Shown: positions 25,303 through 33,714 of the stretch, in pieces | How positions within the stretch are numbered: the first letter of the stretch is position 1 | Layout: every line of letters begins with the position of its first letter | The notes under the pieces: generated by a model | Seen by the model: only the letters and a program-made list of their open reading frames with translations | Databases searched by the model: none | What the model was told of the DNA's origin: nothing | Program-made: the position numbers and the translations under genes | IMG/VR virus record: IMGVR_UViG_3300022822_000032 | Span: 1-46,022 of that record | Reading direction: 5' to 3' (one strand) | Length of the DNA stretch: 46,022 nt | DNA from: a virus

Positions 25303-25463
25303 CAGTCCTCCTTAATCTCTCTAGCCGCTTGCATAGCCTCTTCGAGCTGAACACGCTTGCTCTCCCACTTGGGTTCAGACGATGTAGATGTCTTGTAAAG
25401 CATGTAGGAAACCCTTGCTCCTAATAGAACAAATCCACATACAAAACCTAGTATAAACATCAT
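25302..25463 (-). CDS. Small membrane protein, 53 aa
   Basis: ATG at 25463, overlapping the end of the phosphoesterase gene, gives 53 residues. Residues 2-21 are a hydrophobic helix ('MFILGFVCGFVLLGARVSYM'), followed by a charged cytoplasmic tail ending 'AREIKED'. AAGGAAA lies upstream of the ATG. A single-pass inner-membrane protein of unknown function. Confidence 0.55.
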   Translation of the reverse strand: MMFILGFVCGFVLLGARVSYMLYKTSTSSEPKWESKRVQLEEAMQAAREIKED

Positions 25464-26230
25464 AAGTATTTCCTTAATAAGTAATCCATATTAATAACGC
25501 AAGGGCTGTAGTCACCATCCTTTACATCATGCTTCATAACTATACCACGCCAATGGCTGTTACCTTGATAGCCTTTATACTCCTCATCATGTAGGTAGAA
25601 TGCACCGCATACTAAGCCCCACATACGATTACCGATTGGTGTCTCTGTGTTACCAATCTCTAACACCTGTTGGTGTCCCTGAGTAAAGCTAATCTTAATC
25701 TTGTTTAGCTTATTCATTATGTTGCCACCGTAAGGTCTACCAGACATAGGGTTAGCAAAGTAATGAGCGTATGCAATACCATCAATAACTACAGGCTTTA
25801 GGAAGTCATGTACTGTCCAACCAAATCTCTCTAGTTCAAACGCATCATACGATAAGTAACCTGCTAACTCAGGATTGTAATTGACATGTCTCATCAATCT
25901 CTCCTCGTGATTACCCAGTGTGAAGTGCATCTCTGGACGGTATACTTTTTTCTTGTTAGCCTTCTGTTGTTTCTGTAAGGCAAACATAGGGGCTAGTAGC
26001 ATCTCCATAGCCCTGATACCTGCCTGTATATCATCGTTAAGTCTACGTCCTTCTGCTTTCTTAGTGCCTCTATCATAAGAGGAGAGGGAAGGTAAGTCGA
26101 ACCAATCACCAATCATTATAATAACGTCAGGCTTCTTAGCTACTATGTAGTTACCAAGGGCGACAATGTGCTCTAAAGGCACACCATCTTTAACCTGTGT
26201 ATCTGGAATTACTAAATGTTTTCTAGCCAT
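25460..26230 (-). CDS. Calcineurin-like metallophosphoesterase
   Basis: This 256-residue protein has the metal motifs in order: PDTQ (D10, with Gln where DxH has His), GDWFD (D42, D45), GNHEE (about 110-114) and the late GHQQ. Phosphoesterases of this kind are typical of SIO1/VpV262-type marine podoviruses, where they lie near RNR and replication genes. Substrate is unknown; nucleotides or nucleic-acid ends are plausible. The replacement of the first His by Gln may change metal preference. It is coupled to its neighbours by short overlaps. Confidence 0.85.
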   Translation of the reverse strand: MARKHLVIPDTQVKDGVPLEHIVALGNYIVAKKPDVIIMIGDWFDLPSLSSYDRGTKKAEGRRLNDDIQAGIRAMEMLLAPMFALQKQQKANKKKVYRPEMHFTLGNHEERLMRHVNYNPELAGYLSYDAFELERFGWTVHDFLKPVVIDGIAYAHYFANPMSGRPYGGNIMNKLNKIKISFTQGHQQVLEIGNTETPIGNRMWGLVCGAFYLHDEEYKGYQGNSHWRGIVMKHDVKDGDYSPCVINMDYLLRKYL

Positions 26231-26448
26231 TAAGTTGTCTCCTGTTGGGACGTTCTCTTATCAAGCTCTCTGTCTATGTACCACCGAGCTTTACGTAAGT
26301 CCTCTATCGCATCTTTCTTTAAGTCACACCTCCATATATACTTGAGAGCATTGCCGAGGTTGAAGCCCATGTGCTCAGTAATCTGAATACACTCAACACC
26401 TGAGGGATGTTCTGTGTAATGTTTAGGGTGTGATACAGGGTCATCCAT
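26230..26448 (-). CDS. DUF3310-family protein (T7 gp1.7-related domain)
   Basis: These 72 residues have the family signature 'HPKHYTEHPSGVECIQITEHM' in parts (H7, H10, Y11, G17, E19-I21), then 'NLGNALKYIWR' and 'DLRKARWYIDREL'. The domain is found in T7 gp1.7, a thymidylate-type nucleotide kinase, and in many phage small proteins. Here it stands alone, so kinase activity is not assured. Its place between phosphoesterase and RNR genes on one side and exonuclease on the other suits nucleotide metabolism. Confidence 0.8.
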   Translation of the reverse strand: MDDPVSHPKHYTEHPSGVECIQITEHMGFNLGNALKYIWRCDLKKDAIEDLRKARWYIDRELDKRTSQQETT

Positions 26449-26702
26449 TAGTGCACCGTAGCATCAGATGATTTCATTACCTGTGCCCTTGTAGCTTCGT
26501 AACCTTTAGTCTTTACAGAGGAGAACATAGCCATCATGTTAAGTCTTTCCTTAGCATTGAATTCCTCTACGTATTTCTTACCGTACTCCTGTCCCAAGTC
26601 CTTACAAATATTAAAAGTAATTACGCATCTATTCCAAGCCTGTAGTGAGTTATTTTCTACGTCATTAAATCTTGGTAAGCTTGCTAATTTCTTATTCGTC
26701 AT
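26448..26702 (-). CDS. Hypothetical protein, 84 aa
   Basis: It overlaps the HNH gene start region by 11 bases and abuts the DUF3310 gene by one base. It is helical and moderately basic, with no recognised motif. Tight packing in the replication operon supports that it is real. Confidence 0.65.
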   Translation of the reverse strand: MTNKKLASLPRFNDVENNSLQAWNRCVITFNICKDLGQEYGKKYVEEFNAKERLNMMAMFSSVKTKGYEATRAQVMKSSDATVH

Positions 26703-27111
26703 TCAACTTCTCCTGCTCTCTGCGAGTCTTTGCTAATTCTTTTTCTTCATTAGTTTTTACAGTGTGACATGCTGTGCATAGTGCTTGTAGGTTAGGTAGC
26801 TCGGAGAACATACCTTCGATAGTCTCGTCCCAACTAACCCAACCTACAACAGGGTCAACCACAGGATTAATGTGGTCGATGTGTACGTTGTTCTTACGAA
26901 CCCTGTCTATCTTTATACTAGCAGGAACTTCCTCCTTACATCCTGCACATAGGTAGAAACCTCTTCGTGTGTTAGCTAACTTCTTAGCCTCACCTATCGG
27001 CCCCCACTTCATACTAATCCTACGTAAGTTGCCCTTTATGAACGACCTGTATCTAGCCTCTGTCCATTTACCTGAGCATCTTGTCTTCTCCCCACCTATC
27101 CTACCTGCCAT
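26692..27111 (-). CDS. HNH endonuclease
   Basis: This 139-residue protein has a zinc-supported HNH core: CAGC (about 56-59), 'VHIDHINPV' (about 76-84) with the catalytic His pair, 'LPNLQALCTACHTVKT' (about 108-123) with the second Cys pair and terminal His. It is similar in plan to free-standing phage HNH nucleases near exonuclease genes, such as T7 gp5.3. It may be a homing enzyme or serve in host DNA breakdown or packaging. It overlaps the exonuclease gene by 11 bases. Confidence 0.9.
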   Translation of the reverse strand: MAGRIGGEKTRCSGKWTEARYRSFIKGNLRRISMKWGPIGEAKKLANTRRGFYLCAGCKEEVPASIKIDRVRKNNVHIDHINPVVDPVVGWVSWDETIEGMFSELPNLQALCTACHTVKTNEEKELAKTRREQEKLNDE

Positions 27112-27898
27112 TCGGGAACTCCCACATTACTGGCTTACCATCTACCAGTTCGTTAACCATCCATAAGAGCTGACCTTGCTCTAACATTTCTTCTTCCCAT
27201 GTCTCTTCGTATTTTGCTTTGTACAACTGGGATACTGCCTCAAACATTTCTTGTTCATCTGTAAGGCCATGTAAGGACTTGTACGCCAGAGCAGGTCCAC
27301 CCCTTGGCAAGCCAGCAATGTTATCAACCGTGTCACCAGTGATGATTTGTGAATAGAAGAACAAGAGACCTGTTCCTTTGATTTTCTTACCATCGATTAA
27401 CTCCAATGTTCCTATCTTATCTACATACTTAGGGCCAAACTGCTCTTGTAAACCACAGGGCCAGCCAAAGTGCATACCTTCTCCTATACGTAAGTCCTTA
27501 TCTCTCGTACAGATTATAGTATCTTCTCTAAGTGCTTGCTCAATGGTCATAAGGTCGTCAGCCTCTAGTCCCTCTTCCCATCTAACATCGTACATTGCTT
27601 TAGCATAAGCTTTCAGATTGCCATAGTGAAATGGCTTGTCTTGTTTACGATTACCTTTGTAAGGTTTCTTCTTAGCAATGGCGTTACGAAAGTTAGTCTT
27701 ACCTGTCATATAAACTATGCTAGGCTCTGTAGCCCAACACTCTGCCTCTATCTGTGTAACCTTTTCATCAAACTTGATAGCTACATCATCGAAGTTGCGA
27801 GGTACGATGATAAACTCACCGTCCTCTGTCTCTTCTTTGAACTGTCCACCAAAGGCTACCTCATAGAGCAAGAGGTCTCCATCAATAAGACATTGCAT
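27101..27898 (-). CDS. 5'-3' exonuclease (FEN1/T7 gp6-like)
   Basis: This 265-residue protein has the acidic metal site of the 5'-nuclease family: D6/D8 ('LIDGDLLLY'), 'KPYKGNRK' arch residues (about 73-80), 'EGLEADDLM' (about 109-117), 'CTRDKDLRI' (about 131-139) and 'ITGDTVDNIAGLPRGGPALA' (about 185-204), the helix-hairpin-helix with Asp ligands. It removes RNA primers and degrades host DNA for nucleotide recycling, as T7 gp6 does. It lies between SSB/small genes and the HNH nuclease. Confidence 0.9.
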   Translation of the reverse strand: MQCLIDGDLLLYEVAFGGQFKEETEDGEFIIVPRNFDDVAIKFDEKVTQIEAECWATEPSIVYMTGKTNFRNAIAKKKPYKGNRKQDKPFHYGNLKAYAKAMYDVRWEEGLEADDLMTIEQALREDTIICTRDKDLRIGEGMHFGWPCGLQEQFGPKYVDKIGTLELIDGKKIKGTGLLFFYSQIITGDTVDNIAGLPRGGPALAYKSLHGLTDEQEMFEAVSQLYKAKYEETWEEEMLEQGQLLWMVNELVDGKPVMWEFPNGR

Positions 27899-28155
27899 TA
27901 CCCCTCCTCAGGAGGCAGTACTGGAATCTTGTTAGCCTTAGCTACCTCGTCCAGCTCCACCCTGCTTGAATCAATCCAGTACATCTCCTGTGTGTAGTTA
28001 GGCATAAACAATACCAACCTACTACCCTCAATGTTCTCGATACGGTTTACTGTACCCTTGATACCTTTACGAAAGCCATACTTGCCTAAGTCGTTAGCAT
28101 TAATCAAAGTAACAGGGTCGCCTGTCTCGTAGTTATTCGGAATCTCTTTTGTCAT
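27898..28155 (-). CDS. Hypothetical protein, 85 aa (small beta-barrel-like)
   Basis: Residues 10-65 show the alternation 'GDPVTLINAND', 'KGIKGTVNRIE', 'SRLVLFMPN' typical of SH3-like or KOW-like small beta barrels. The Pro-rich end 'IPVLPPEEG' may be flexible. It is coupled to the exonuclease gene by a one-base overlap. It may bind nucleic acid or a replisome protein; function unknown. Confidence 0.6.
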   Translation of the reverse strand: MTKEIPNNYETGDPVTLINANDLGKYGFRKGIKGTVNRIENIEGSRLVLFMPNYTQEMYWIDSSRVELDEVAKANKIPVLPPEEG

Positions 28156-28324
28156 AATATGCCTTCATTATAATGTATAAATTTTCTGTTTCTAAACAGT
28201 CTAGGTTGCCCATAGCCCACGCCTGTTTATCTAAGCCGTTAGCACTGAATCTTATAGAGCCTTCATTAAATGTAAAATTCCTAGACGCTCCGTGTATTTC
28301 ATAATTACCAAGGGATTTCGTCAT
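28133..28324 (-). CDS. Hypothetical protein, 63 aa
   Basis: I start it at ATG 28324, inside the end of the SSB gene, because GAGGAAGAAG gives a strong ribosome site there; a longer frame upstream is only the SSB gene read in another frame. The product ('MTKSLGNYEIHGASRNF...') is a small mixed protein. It is coupled at both ends (20 and 23 base overlaps). Unknown function. Confidence 0.55.
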   Translation of the reverse strand: MTKSLGNYEIHGASRNFTFNEGSIRFSANGLDKQAWAMGNLDCLETENLYIIMKAYYDKRDSE

Positions 28325-29066
28325 CTTCTTCCTCATCTTCTGCTGGTGCAGGTGCTGGTTTAGCTTTAGCTTTCTTAGCTGGCTCTGCCTTAGGCTCTTG
28401 CTTAGGAGCAGGGGCTTTACCATTAAGCGCATCTTGTAACACACTGCCGTTGAACTCTAAGTTTTCCTTAATCTTATCCTGTAACCAGTCAGGTAGAGAA
28501 CCAAGGATAGTCAGGTCAGGCTCATCTAAGGTGAATAACTTAGGTGGGTTAATCAGGTCAGGGATTACCATACCTTTCATAAGACCAGTCACAGCACCAA
28601 TACGATTACCTAGCGCAGGGTTTGTCTCCCCTTGCTTGAGCTTCTTTTGATACTGAACTACTGTGAGGGTACAAGGTCTGCCTAACAACTCAGATAAGTC
28701 AAACTCTAACTCACCCTTAGGGTCAAACGTCTTACAACGCTGTACTAATTTAGACTTACCTTTGAACTGGTCAGCATAAATCTGCTGTGTTGTCATGTTG
28801 TCAGGGAGGTCTATCATGTTAATAGTCTCACTAAGCCACAAAGGTTTGTCCTCTAAAGGCTCACCCTTCTCGTCTAACATGAACTCAGACACTAGTTCAT
28901 ACGTCAACATAATCTCATGGTTAATCTTCTCAGGGTCAAAGAAGTTAGGACGTTTACCCATCTCGATTACCTGTACTAGACGTGCAGGGTAGTTATCAGG
29001 GTCTAGCACTGGGTTAGACATCTTGTTTAGGTCTGACTGTTTTACTCTTTTAGCTTTTAAGCTCAT
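28305..29066 (-). CDS. Single-stranded DNA-binding protein
   Basis: This 253-residue protein has an N-terminal globular part with basic/aromatic content (about 1-205), a Lys/Ala/Pro-rich linker (about 213-240) and a strongly acidic tail ending DDEIPW. The layout equals T7 gp2.5 and bacterial SSB, whose acidic tail recruits replication proteins. The tip DDEIPW resembles the DDDIPF tip of bacterial SSB, so it may dock on host SSB-binding enzymes. It follows DNA polymerase by 17 bases. Confidence 0.8.
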   Translation of the reverse strand: MSLKAKRVKQSDLNKMSNPVLDPDNYPARLVQVIEMGKRPNFFDPEKINHEIMLTYELVSEFMLDEKGEPLEDKPLWLSETINMIDLPDNMTTQQIYADQFKGKSKLVQRCKTFDPKGELEFDLSELLGRPCTLTVVQYQKKLKQGETNPALGNRIGAVTGLMKGMVIPDLINPPKLFTLDEPDLTILGSLPDWLQDKIKENLEFNGSVLQDALNGKAPAPKQEPKAEPAKKAKAKPAPAPAEDEEEDDEIPW

Positions 29067-29083
29067 ATTTATATCTCTTTTAG

Positions 29084-31024
29084 TTAGTGAATCTCATACC
29101 AATCGTTACCGATTTGGGCTTCCCCTGCATGGGGACATAATATCTTGTAGAATATACCTGCATCTACTATACATCTTTCTGCTATCTCTGCTACTACCTC
29201 TGCTATCTCTGTCCTACATTCTATTGTGTACTCATCGTGATAGAAGCATACTATCCCATAGTCCACACCCCACACATAGCCCTTAGCTTTTAGTCTCTTG
29301 TATAACATACAGTACGCGGCTGACATCATAATGGCCTCGTCTGATTGTAACATGTATACAAGTATCTGATGCTCAGACTTAATGAAGATAGGTCTACCGT
29401 CTAGCCCTGCTATCCATCCGTTGTAATACTCTTTCTTACCCCATGCGTTAGTCCTAGACTTAGCGTTAGACTTCCACTCCTCTGTCAAGGCTTCAACTAA
29501 GGCTTCAAAACCTGCGGCTACTGATAGTAATGCTTTACGTATCTTAGCACCAGCTTCCTTACCTTTGTTAAGGGTTGCCCCTAGTTTGTTATCACTAGCA
29601 CCAAACATAAAGGCATAGTTGAGGGTCTTTGCTTGTCCATAAGTAACATTAAAACCAGCTACTATTTTGATAGCTTTCTGGTTTACTTGGTGTATTGATG
29701 TACCTTTTTTCTTATCACCATTGATAAGGGTATCGGTAAAGGTGTCATCACCTACTCTTGCGGCTAACATCCTGTTCTGACAACCTGCACTATCACAGCC
29801 TACCAGTGTCATACCTTCTCTTGAGATGAAACACTTACGCATTTGCTTACCGAAGAAAGACTCTACGTTAGGTACGTTAACAATACCTGCATGTTTCATA
29901 CGTCCAGTGGTTGCTATCCCACTAACTCTGCTACCTATGCTTCCATCCTCTCTTATCAGTTTTAGCCAACCTTCGACTGTACTACGTCTGTGTCTACACT
30001 GAACACGTTTAGCGATAAGTTTACCGATGCCACCAGCAACCCCGTTAAATGGGTCATCATAAGAAAGCTTAGGACTAGTCCGTATCTTCTGGCCTTGCTC
30101 ATCTCTTACCTCCCTGCCGTCTACTTTCTTGTAATTCCATACGTCAGGTATCCAACCATCATTAAGTAGATAATCTTTTACCTCCATGTTACTGTCTAGG
30201 CTTGTAGTTCTAAAACTGATACGACTAAAAGCACCAGAAATATGGCTGGTATTGAGGCCATTATCAAGGCTATCAATCCAGTCAACGCACTGCTTGGTAA
30301 CACTACCAGATATTTTAAAAGGTTTTGAAACAAACCTATACTCTCCCTTAACTTTGGATTCTCCTATTACCAAAATCTTAGGGAGATGGGGGATAACATT
30401 CCTGTCAATCCTGTCCATCCAGTGTGTTAGTCTGCCTATACATGTTTCCATATAATCTCGGTCAACTAACCAACCATAGTCCTCTTGTTTTTGGAGAATC
30501 TCAAATAGTTTAAAGGTGAGTAGGTACGCATCTCGCCAACTCTTACCTTTACCTTCCTTCAATAATGCTAGGTAGGTAAGGTGAGTAATCTCTACGTCTT
30601 CTGTACAACGGTGTAGCATTTCAGGGCTATACTGTGACCAGTCCTCATGGTCAGGCTTGCCTCGTCCAACACGGTATCCCCAAGCACCTAAGGAATGTGG
30701 ACCTACTCTGCTTGGTGGCATGTTGAAAGGCTTGAGCCTGTCAGGATTAAGAAGTCGTGACATTAGTAAGGTGTCTACTACTTTGCCTTTAAATTTGTAT
30801 CCGTATAACTTGTGCAACAGTGGCAGGTCATAGCCTATACCATTGTGCATAATTACAACGTCTACGTTATCGAGATGTTCAAGAAGCATCGGTACGTAAC
30901 CAACGTGGTTGCTAGAGAACTTGAATACCTCTTTAGTGTGTATGTCTTTAAACACACCACACCAACTCTGTGTAACATCACTAAGCAAACCATCTGCTTC
31001 TAAATCAGCTACCTGTACCCGCAT
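29084..31024 (-). CDS. DNA polymerase, family A (T7-like)
   Basis: This 646-residue protein has an N-terminal 3'-5' exonuclease (D7/E9 in 'VADLEADG', 'MHNGIGYDLPLL', 'TEDVEIT') and a polymerase domain: motif A 'VGCDSAGCQNR' (D411), motif B with K466 and 'TLNYAFMFG', motif C 'YHDEY' (H596-D597-E598). Tyr470 takes the place of E. coli Pol I Phe762, as in T7. It replicates the genome with the primase-helicase, SSB and exonuclease nearby. It overlaps the sigma-like gene by 20 bases. Confidence 0.95.
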   Translation of the reverse strand: MRVQVADLEADGLLSDVTQSWCGVFKDIHTKEVFKFSSNHVGYVPMLLEHLDNVDVVIMHNGIGYDLPLLHKLYGYKFKGKVVDTLLMSRLLNPDRLKPFNMPPSRVGPHSLGAWGYRVGRGKPDHEDWSQYSPEMLHRCTEDVEITHLTYLALLKEGKGKSWRDAYLLTFKLFEILQKQEDYGWLVDRDYMETCIGRLTHWMDRIDRNVIPHLPKILVIGESKVKGEYRFVSKPFKISGSVTKQCVDWIDSLDNGLNTSHISGAFSRISFRTTSLDSNMEVKDYLLNDGWIPDVWNYKKVDGREVRDEQGQKIRTSPKLSYDDPFNGVAGGIGKLIAKRVQCRHRRSTVEGWLKLIREDGSIGSRVSGIATTGRMKHAGIVNVPNVESFFGKQMRKCFISREGMTLVGCDSAGCQNRMLAARVGDDTFTDTLINGDKKKGTSIHQVNQKAIKIVAGFNVTYGQAKTLNYAFMFGASDNKLGATLNKGKEAGAKIRKALLSVAAGFEALVEALTEEWKSNAKSRTNAWGKKEYYNGWIAGLDGRPIFIKSEHQILVYMLQSDEAIMMSAAYCMLYKRLKAKGYVWGVDYGIVCFYHDEYTIECRTEIAEVVAEIAERCIVDAGIFYKILCPHAGEAQIGNDWYEIH

Positions 31025-31499
31025 ATCTCTCCTTAACTTTCTTATTAAAGCGAGTGATGATAGTCATAACAGTGCTCCTAGAAAGGTCTAGGATTTCCTG
31101 TATTTCTTTAGGCTTGTAGTTGAGTGGGTAGTACAGAGTAAGTAGCTCTACGTGCTGTGGGTTGCCTTCTGCGGCTATCATCTCACGTATCTCATTCTTA
31201 CATGCTCTGACAGTTTTACCATCAGGGCTACCACCTTCCTTTACTTCGTCAAACTCCATACACATGCCGTAGTTCATCTCATCGCGCTTGAAAGCTTTTA
31301 GTGCATTGTTGAGGATAGCGTTCATCCATGCACCGAACTCTTTCTTGTTAGGGTCAAAGCTATTGGCATACTTGATTGCTCTGGCAAACCCTTCTGATAC
31401 TACATCTTCTGCATTCCATGATGTACCAGCTCGGTTAGTAAAGCGTTTAACTAATGTGCCATGCTCTTTTCTAAAATATTCTTCAATCATCTCGTTCAT
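31005..31499 (-). CDS. ECF-type sigma factor-like protein
   Basis: This 164-residue protein has a region-2-like N-terminal half ('WNAEDVVSEGFARAIKYANSFDP', about 28-50, then 'FGAWMNAILNNALKAFKR', about 55-72) and a region-4-like HTH at the C-terminus ('YKPKEIQEILDLSRSTVMTIITRFNKKVK', about 128-156). No region 1.1 or 3 is seen. It probably redirects host RNA polymerase to middle or late phage promoters, the role known for gp36 of phiEco32. It is transcribed with DNA polymerase, so it would appear after the first early genes. Confidence 0.75.
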   Translation of the reverse strand: MNEMIEEYFRKEHGTLVKRFTNRAGTSWNAEDVVSEGFARAIKYANSFDPNKKEFGAWMNAILNNALKAFKRDEMNYGMCMEFDEVKEGGSPDGKTVRACKNEIREMIAAEGNPQHVELLTLYYPLNYKPKEIQEILDLSRSTVMTIITRFNKKVKERYAGTGS

Positions 31500-31534
31500 T
31501 GTTAATTCCTATAGAGGGTTAAGTTAAAAATTTT

Positions 31535-31720
31535 CTATGAGTCTTTTTTTACTAATGGTTGTCTTTCTATGACTACGGACTCAATGTAATATAGCTCTGG
31601 TAAAAAATGATTATCTCTTTCGACTATCTGTTCCGCTTCCTCTTTGCTGTAAGTACTAGTCGCATGTCTTATTTTCTCTTCGACATCTATAGACATTATT
31701 TTGTATAAAGTCCTTCCCAT
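31535..31720 (-). CDS. Hypothetical protein, 61 aa
   Basis: It begins nine bases downstream of the primase-helicase stop on the transcript order (that gene ends at 31730). The product is small with a Glu/His-rich middle and 'AEQIVERDNHFLPELYYIESV' near the end, predicted alpha-beta. No family is recognised. Confidence 0.6.
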   Translation of the reverse strand: MGRTLYKIMSIDVEEKIRHATSTYSKEEAEQIVERDNHFLPELYYIESVVIERQPLVKKDS

Positions 31721-31729
31721 AAGTCTCTC

Positions 31730-33382
31730 CTACATTTCATTAAACAATTGAGTTTTGTTATCCCAGTACAACTTAGGGCCACCTACTTGACCAAACTCCC
31801 TATCGTCTAGGATGATTAAGTCTCGTATGTTACGCTCCTCCTCAGTCAGTAAGGGGTCTTTGTTACCTTGCAGTGCAATCATGTAGTTAGACGACCTACC
31901 CATTGCTCTACTACCTGCAAACTGTGACGTTAATACAACACCACCTCTGTCGTGAGACAGGCCACTCTCAGGGTTACGTAAGTGACAGAAGATGAAGATT
32001 ATTACATCTAAGTCTTTAGCCATTGCCGCTAACTCTTCCGAGATACCTTGTAGTGCTGTGTTAGCTTGAGCCGCATCCATATTGTTAGTGAGGTTAGTGA
32101 TGGGGTCTATAAAGATAGCCTTACAACCCAAACCTACTGCCGCTATGATGTCAACCTTTAGGCTGTCCCAACCTACATGCTGATAAAGGTTAAGCAAGAG
32201 GAGTTTATCTTTCAGTATCACCCCTGCCCTGTCGTAAGCTTTATCATCGAATGGTACGTTAGGGTCATGGAATACATTACCTGCCATCTTACCTGCTACT
32301 AACTTATAACTCTTCTTGTTAGCCTCCTCAGGCTTTGCTAAGAGGCATGTAAGACCATGCTCTTTGATTAACCAAGCCGCTAAGGTATTAACTACCTCTG
32401 ACTTACCTAACTTCTGAGCCGCACCAATATATATAGTTTCTCCAAATCTTATACCTCTGGTAAGCTTAGTCATTTTAGGGAAAGGCCAAGACAATCCAAA
32501 CTCAGCAGGAACTTTTGCCTCCTCATGCAAATCATGTCCCCATACTAGCTTAGTATTCTTAGCTTTCTCTGCACGAAAAGTAGCCGCTTGGTAAGCCTTC
32601 TTACCTGAGCCTTTCATCATACATTCGTTAGCATCTTTGTGAGGTAAGGTGACAACAGTTGCTAAGGGTAGTAGTTGTAACACCGCTTGAACTGCATCAT
32701 GTCCTGCCTTATCATCATCAAAGCATAAGCTAATATCCTCGTCTTTGAACTGCTTACGTATCTTAGGGAGTAAGCGAGCAATGTCCTTAGCCGCAGTTGC
32801 ACTGCCATTAGGTATTGATACAACAGCAGGGCTGTTATCTCTCCATTTCTCTGGTGTATAGGTGTGTAATATCTTAGTAAGGGCTACAGCATCGAACTCT
32901 CCCTCAGTAATTATTAAACGTCTAGCACCACTCTTAACAGCTTGCTCCCAACCAAACAAGTCAACATTAGTAGATAAACTATAGCTCCACATGTTTTTCT
33001 TGTCTAGCATACGTACTTTCATACGAACTAACACACCATCCTCATAGTAAGGAAGGAATGCCGCGCTAGGTGTAACACCGTCACGTTGGTCAACACCCAC
33101 TCTAATATTAAACTGTTGAAGAACATCCTTTCGTAGTCTACGTGATGCAATATCGGCAAAACCGCATTCAGCTATCTCTGCAAACTTCTCTCGTATCTCT
33201 TCATCAGTTATTTTCTTAGGCTTAGGTGGTATATAACCTTCTGGCTTGTCACCGTAAGGGTTAGGTACAGGGGTCTTGCAAGAGAAACAATAGGCATTGA
33301 TAGTGCCATCATCTTGCTCGAATACCTGTAAACCAGCCCTACTACCACAACTATGCGGCAGTTTCTCTATACATTTTCCCAT
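31730..33382 (-). CDS. DNA primase-helicase (T7 gp4-like)
   Basis: This 550-residue fusion protein has an N-terminal zinc-binding segment with C4, H10, C12, C32 and C35 ('AYCFSCK'), a TOPRIM core with E160 ('IITEGEFDAVAL') and D222-D224 ('CFDDDKAG'), and a RecA-like DnaB-type helicase with Walker A GAAQKLGKS (320-328), Walker B 'AIFIDPITNL' and 'IFIFCHLRN'. It unwinds DNA and primes the lagging strand for the T7-like polymerase. The length is close to T7 gp4. It lies next to the sigma and polymerase genes. Confidence 0.95.
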   Translation of the reverse strand: MGKCIEKLPHSCGSRAGLQVFEQDDGTINAYCFSCKTPVPNPYGDKPEGYIPPKPKKITDEEIREKFAEIAECGFADIASRRLRKDVLQQFNIRVGVDQRDGVTPSAAFLPYYEDGVLVRMKVRMLDKKNMWSYSLSTNVDLFGWEQAVKSGARRLIITEGEFDAVALTKILHTYTPEKWRDNSPAVVSIPNGSATAAKDIARLLPKIRKQFKDEDISLCFDDDKAGHDAVQAVLQLLPLATVVTLPHKDANECMMKGSGKKAYQAATFRAEKAKNTKLVWGHDLHEEAKVPAEFGLSWPFPKMTKLTRGIRFGETIYIGAAQKLGKSEVVNTLAAWLIKEHGLTCLLAKPEEANKKSYKLVAGKMAGNVFHDPNVPFDDKAYDRAGVILKDKLLLLNLYQHVGWDSLKVDIIAAVGLGCKAIFIDPITNLTNNMDAAQANTALQGISEELAAMAKDLDVIIFIFCHLRNPESGLSHDRGGVVLTSQFAGSRAMGRSSNYMIALQGNKDPLLTEEERNIRDLIILDDREFGQVGGPKLYWDNKTQLFNEM

Positions 33383-33390
33383 CCTATCTC

Positions 33391-33705
33391 CTATTTTTGT
33401 TTTAGTAACTCAGTTATCCTAGTAACACATGTTTGCCAGTAAGGTTGTCTCTCAACTGGTAGGTGGTGAGTGTTAAAGTAATCCTCTGAGTATTTGTACA
33501 AAAGTATTGAATCATTTTCACATTCCTCAACCTCTTCTACCTCTTTTTCCATTAGTTCAAAAGCTTTTTCTTTAAACTCGATAGCTAATTCATGTTCCTG
33601 AGACACTTCCATTTCCCACAAGTCATATCTGAAATCAGAGTTTCTATCAGAATGGTACTCTTCCCAGCATTGTTCCGTTGTTAACAGTTCACCTATAAGT
33701 ACCAC
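33391..33705 (-). CDS. Hypothetical acidic protein, 104 aa
   Basis: It lies nine bases upstream of the primase-helicase gene. It is strongly acidic ('MEKEVEEVEECENDS', about 53-67) with Trp and Tyr residues and likely helical. A DNA-mimic or protein-binding role is possible for such a protein, but no motif supports one. Confidence 0.6.
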   Translation of the reverse strand: MVLIGELLTTEQCWEEYHSDRNSDFRYDLWEMEVSQEHELAIEFKEKAFELMEKEVEEVEECENDSILLYKYSEDYFNTHHLPVERQPYWQTCVTRITELLKQK

Positions 33706-33714
33706 GCCTATCTC

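Noticed and set aside
28171-28179. TAATGTATA, the phiEco32 gp36-type promoter core (also at 43759-43767 minus and TAATGTATT at 518-526)
   Set aside because: An AT-rich 9-mer is expected about once by chance in both strands of 46 kb, and the 28171 copy lies inside a gene in antisense. The 43759 copy could matter but a sigma-70-like promoter explains the site as well.
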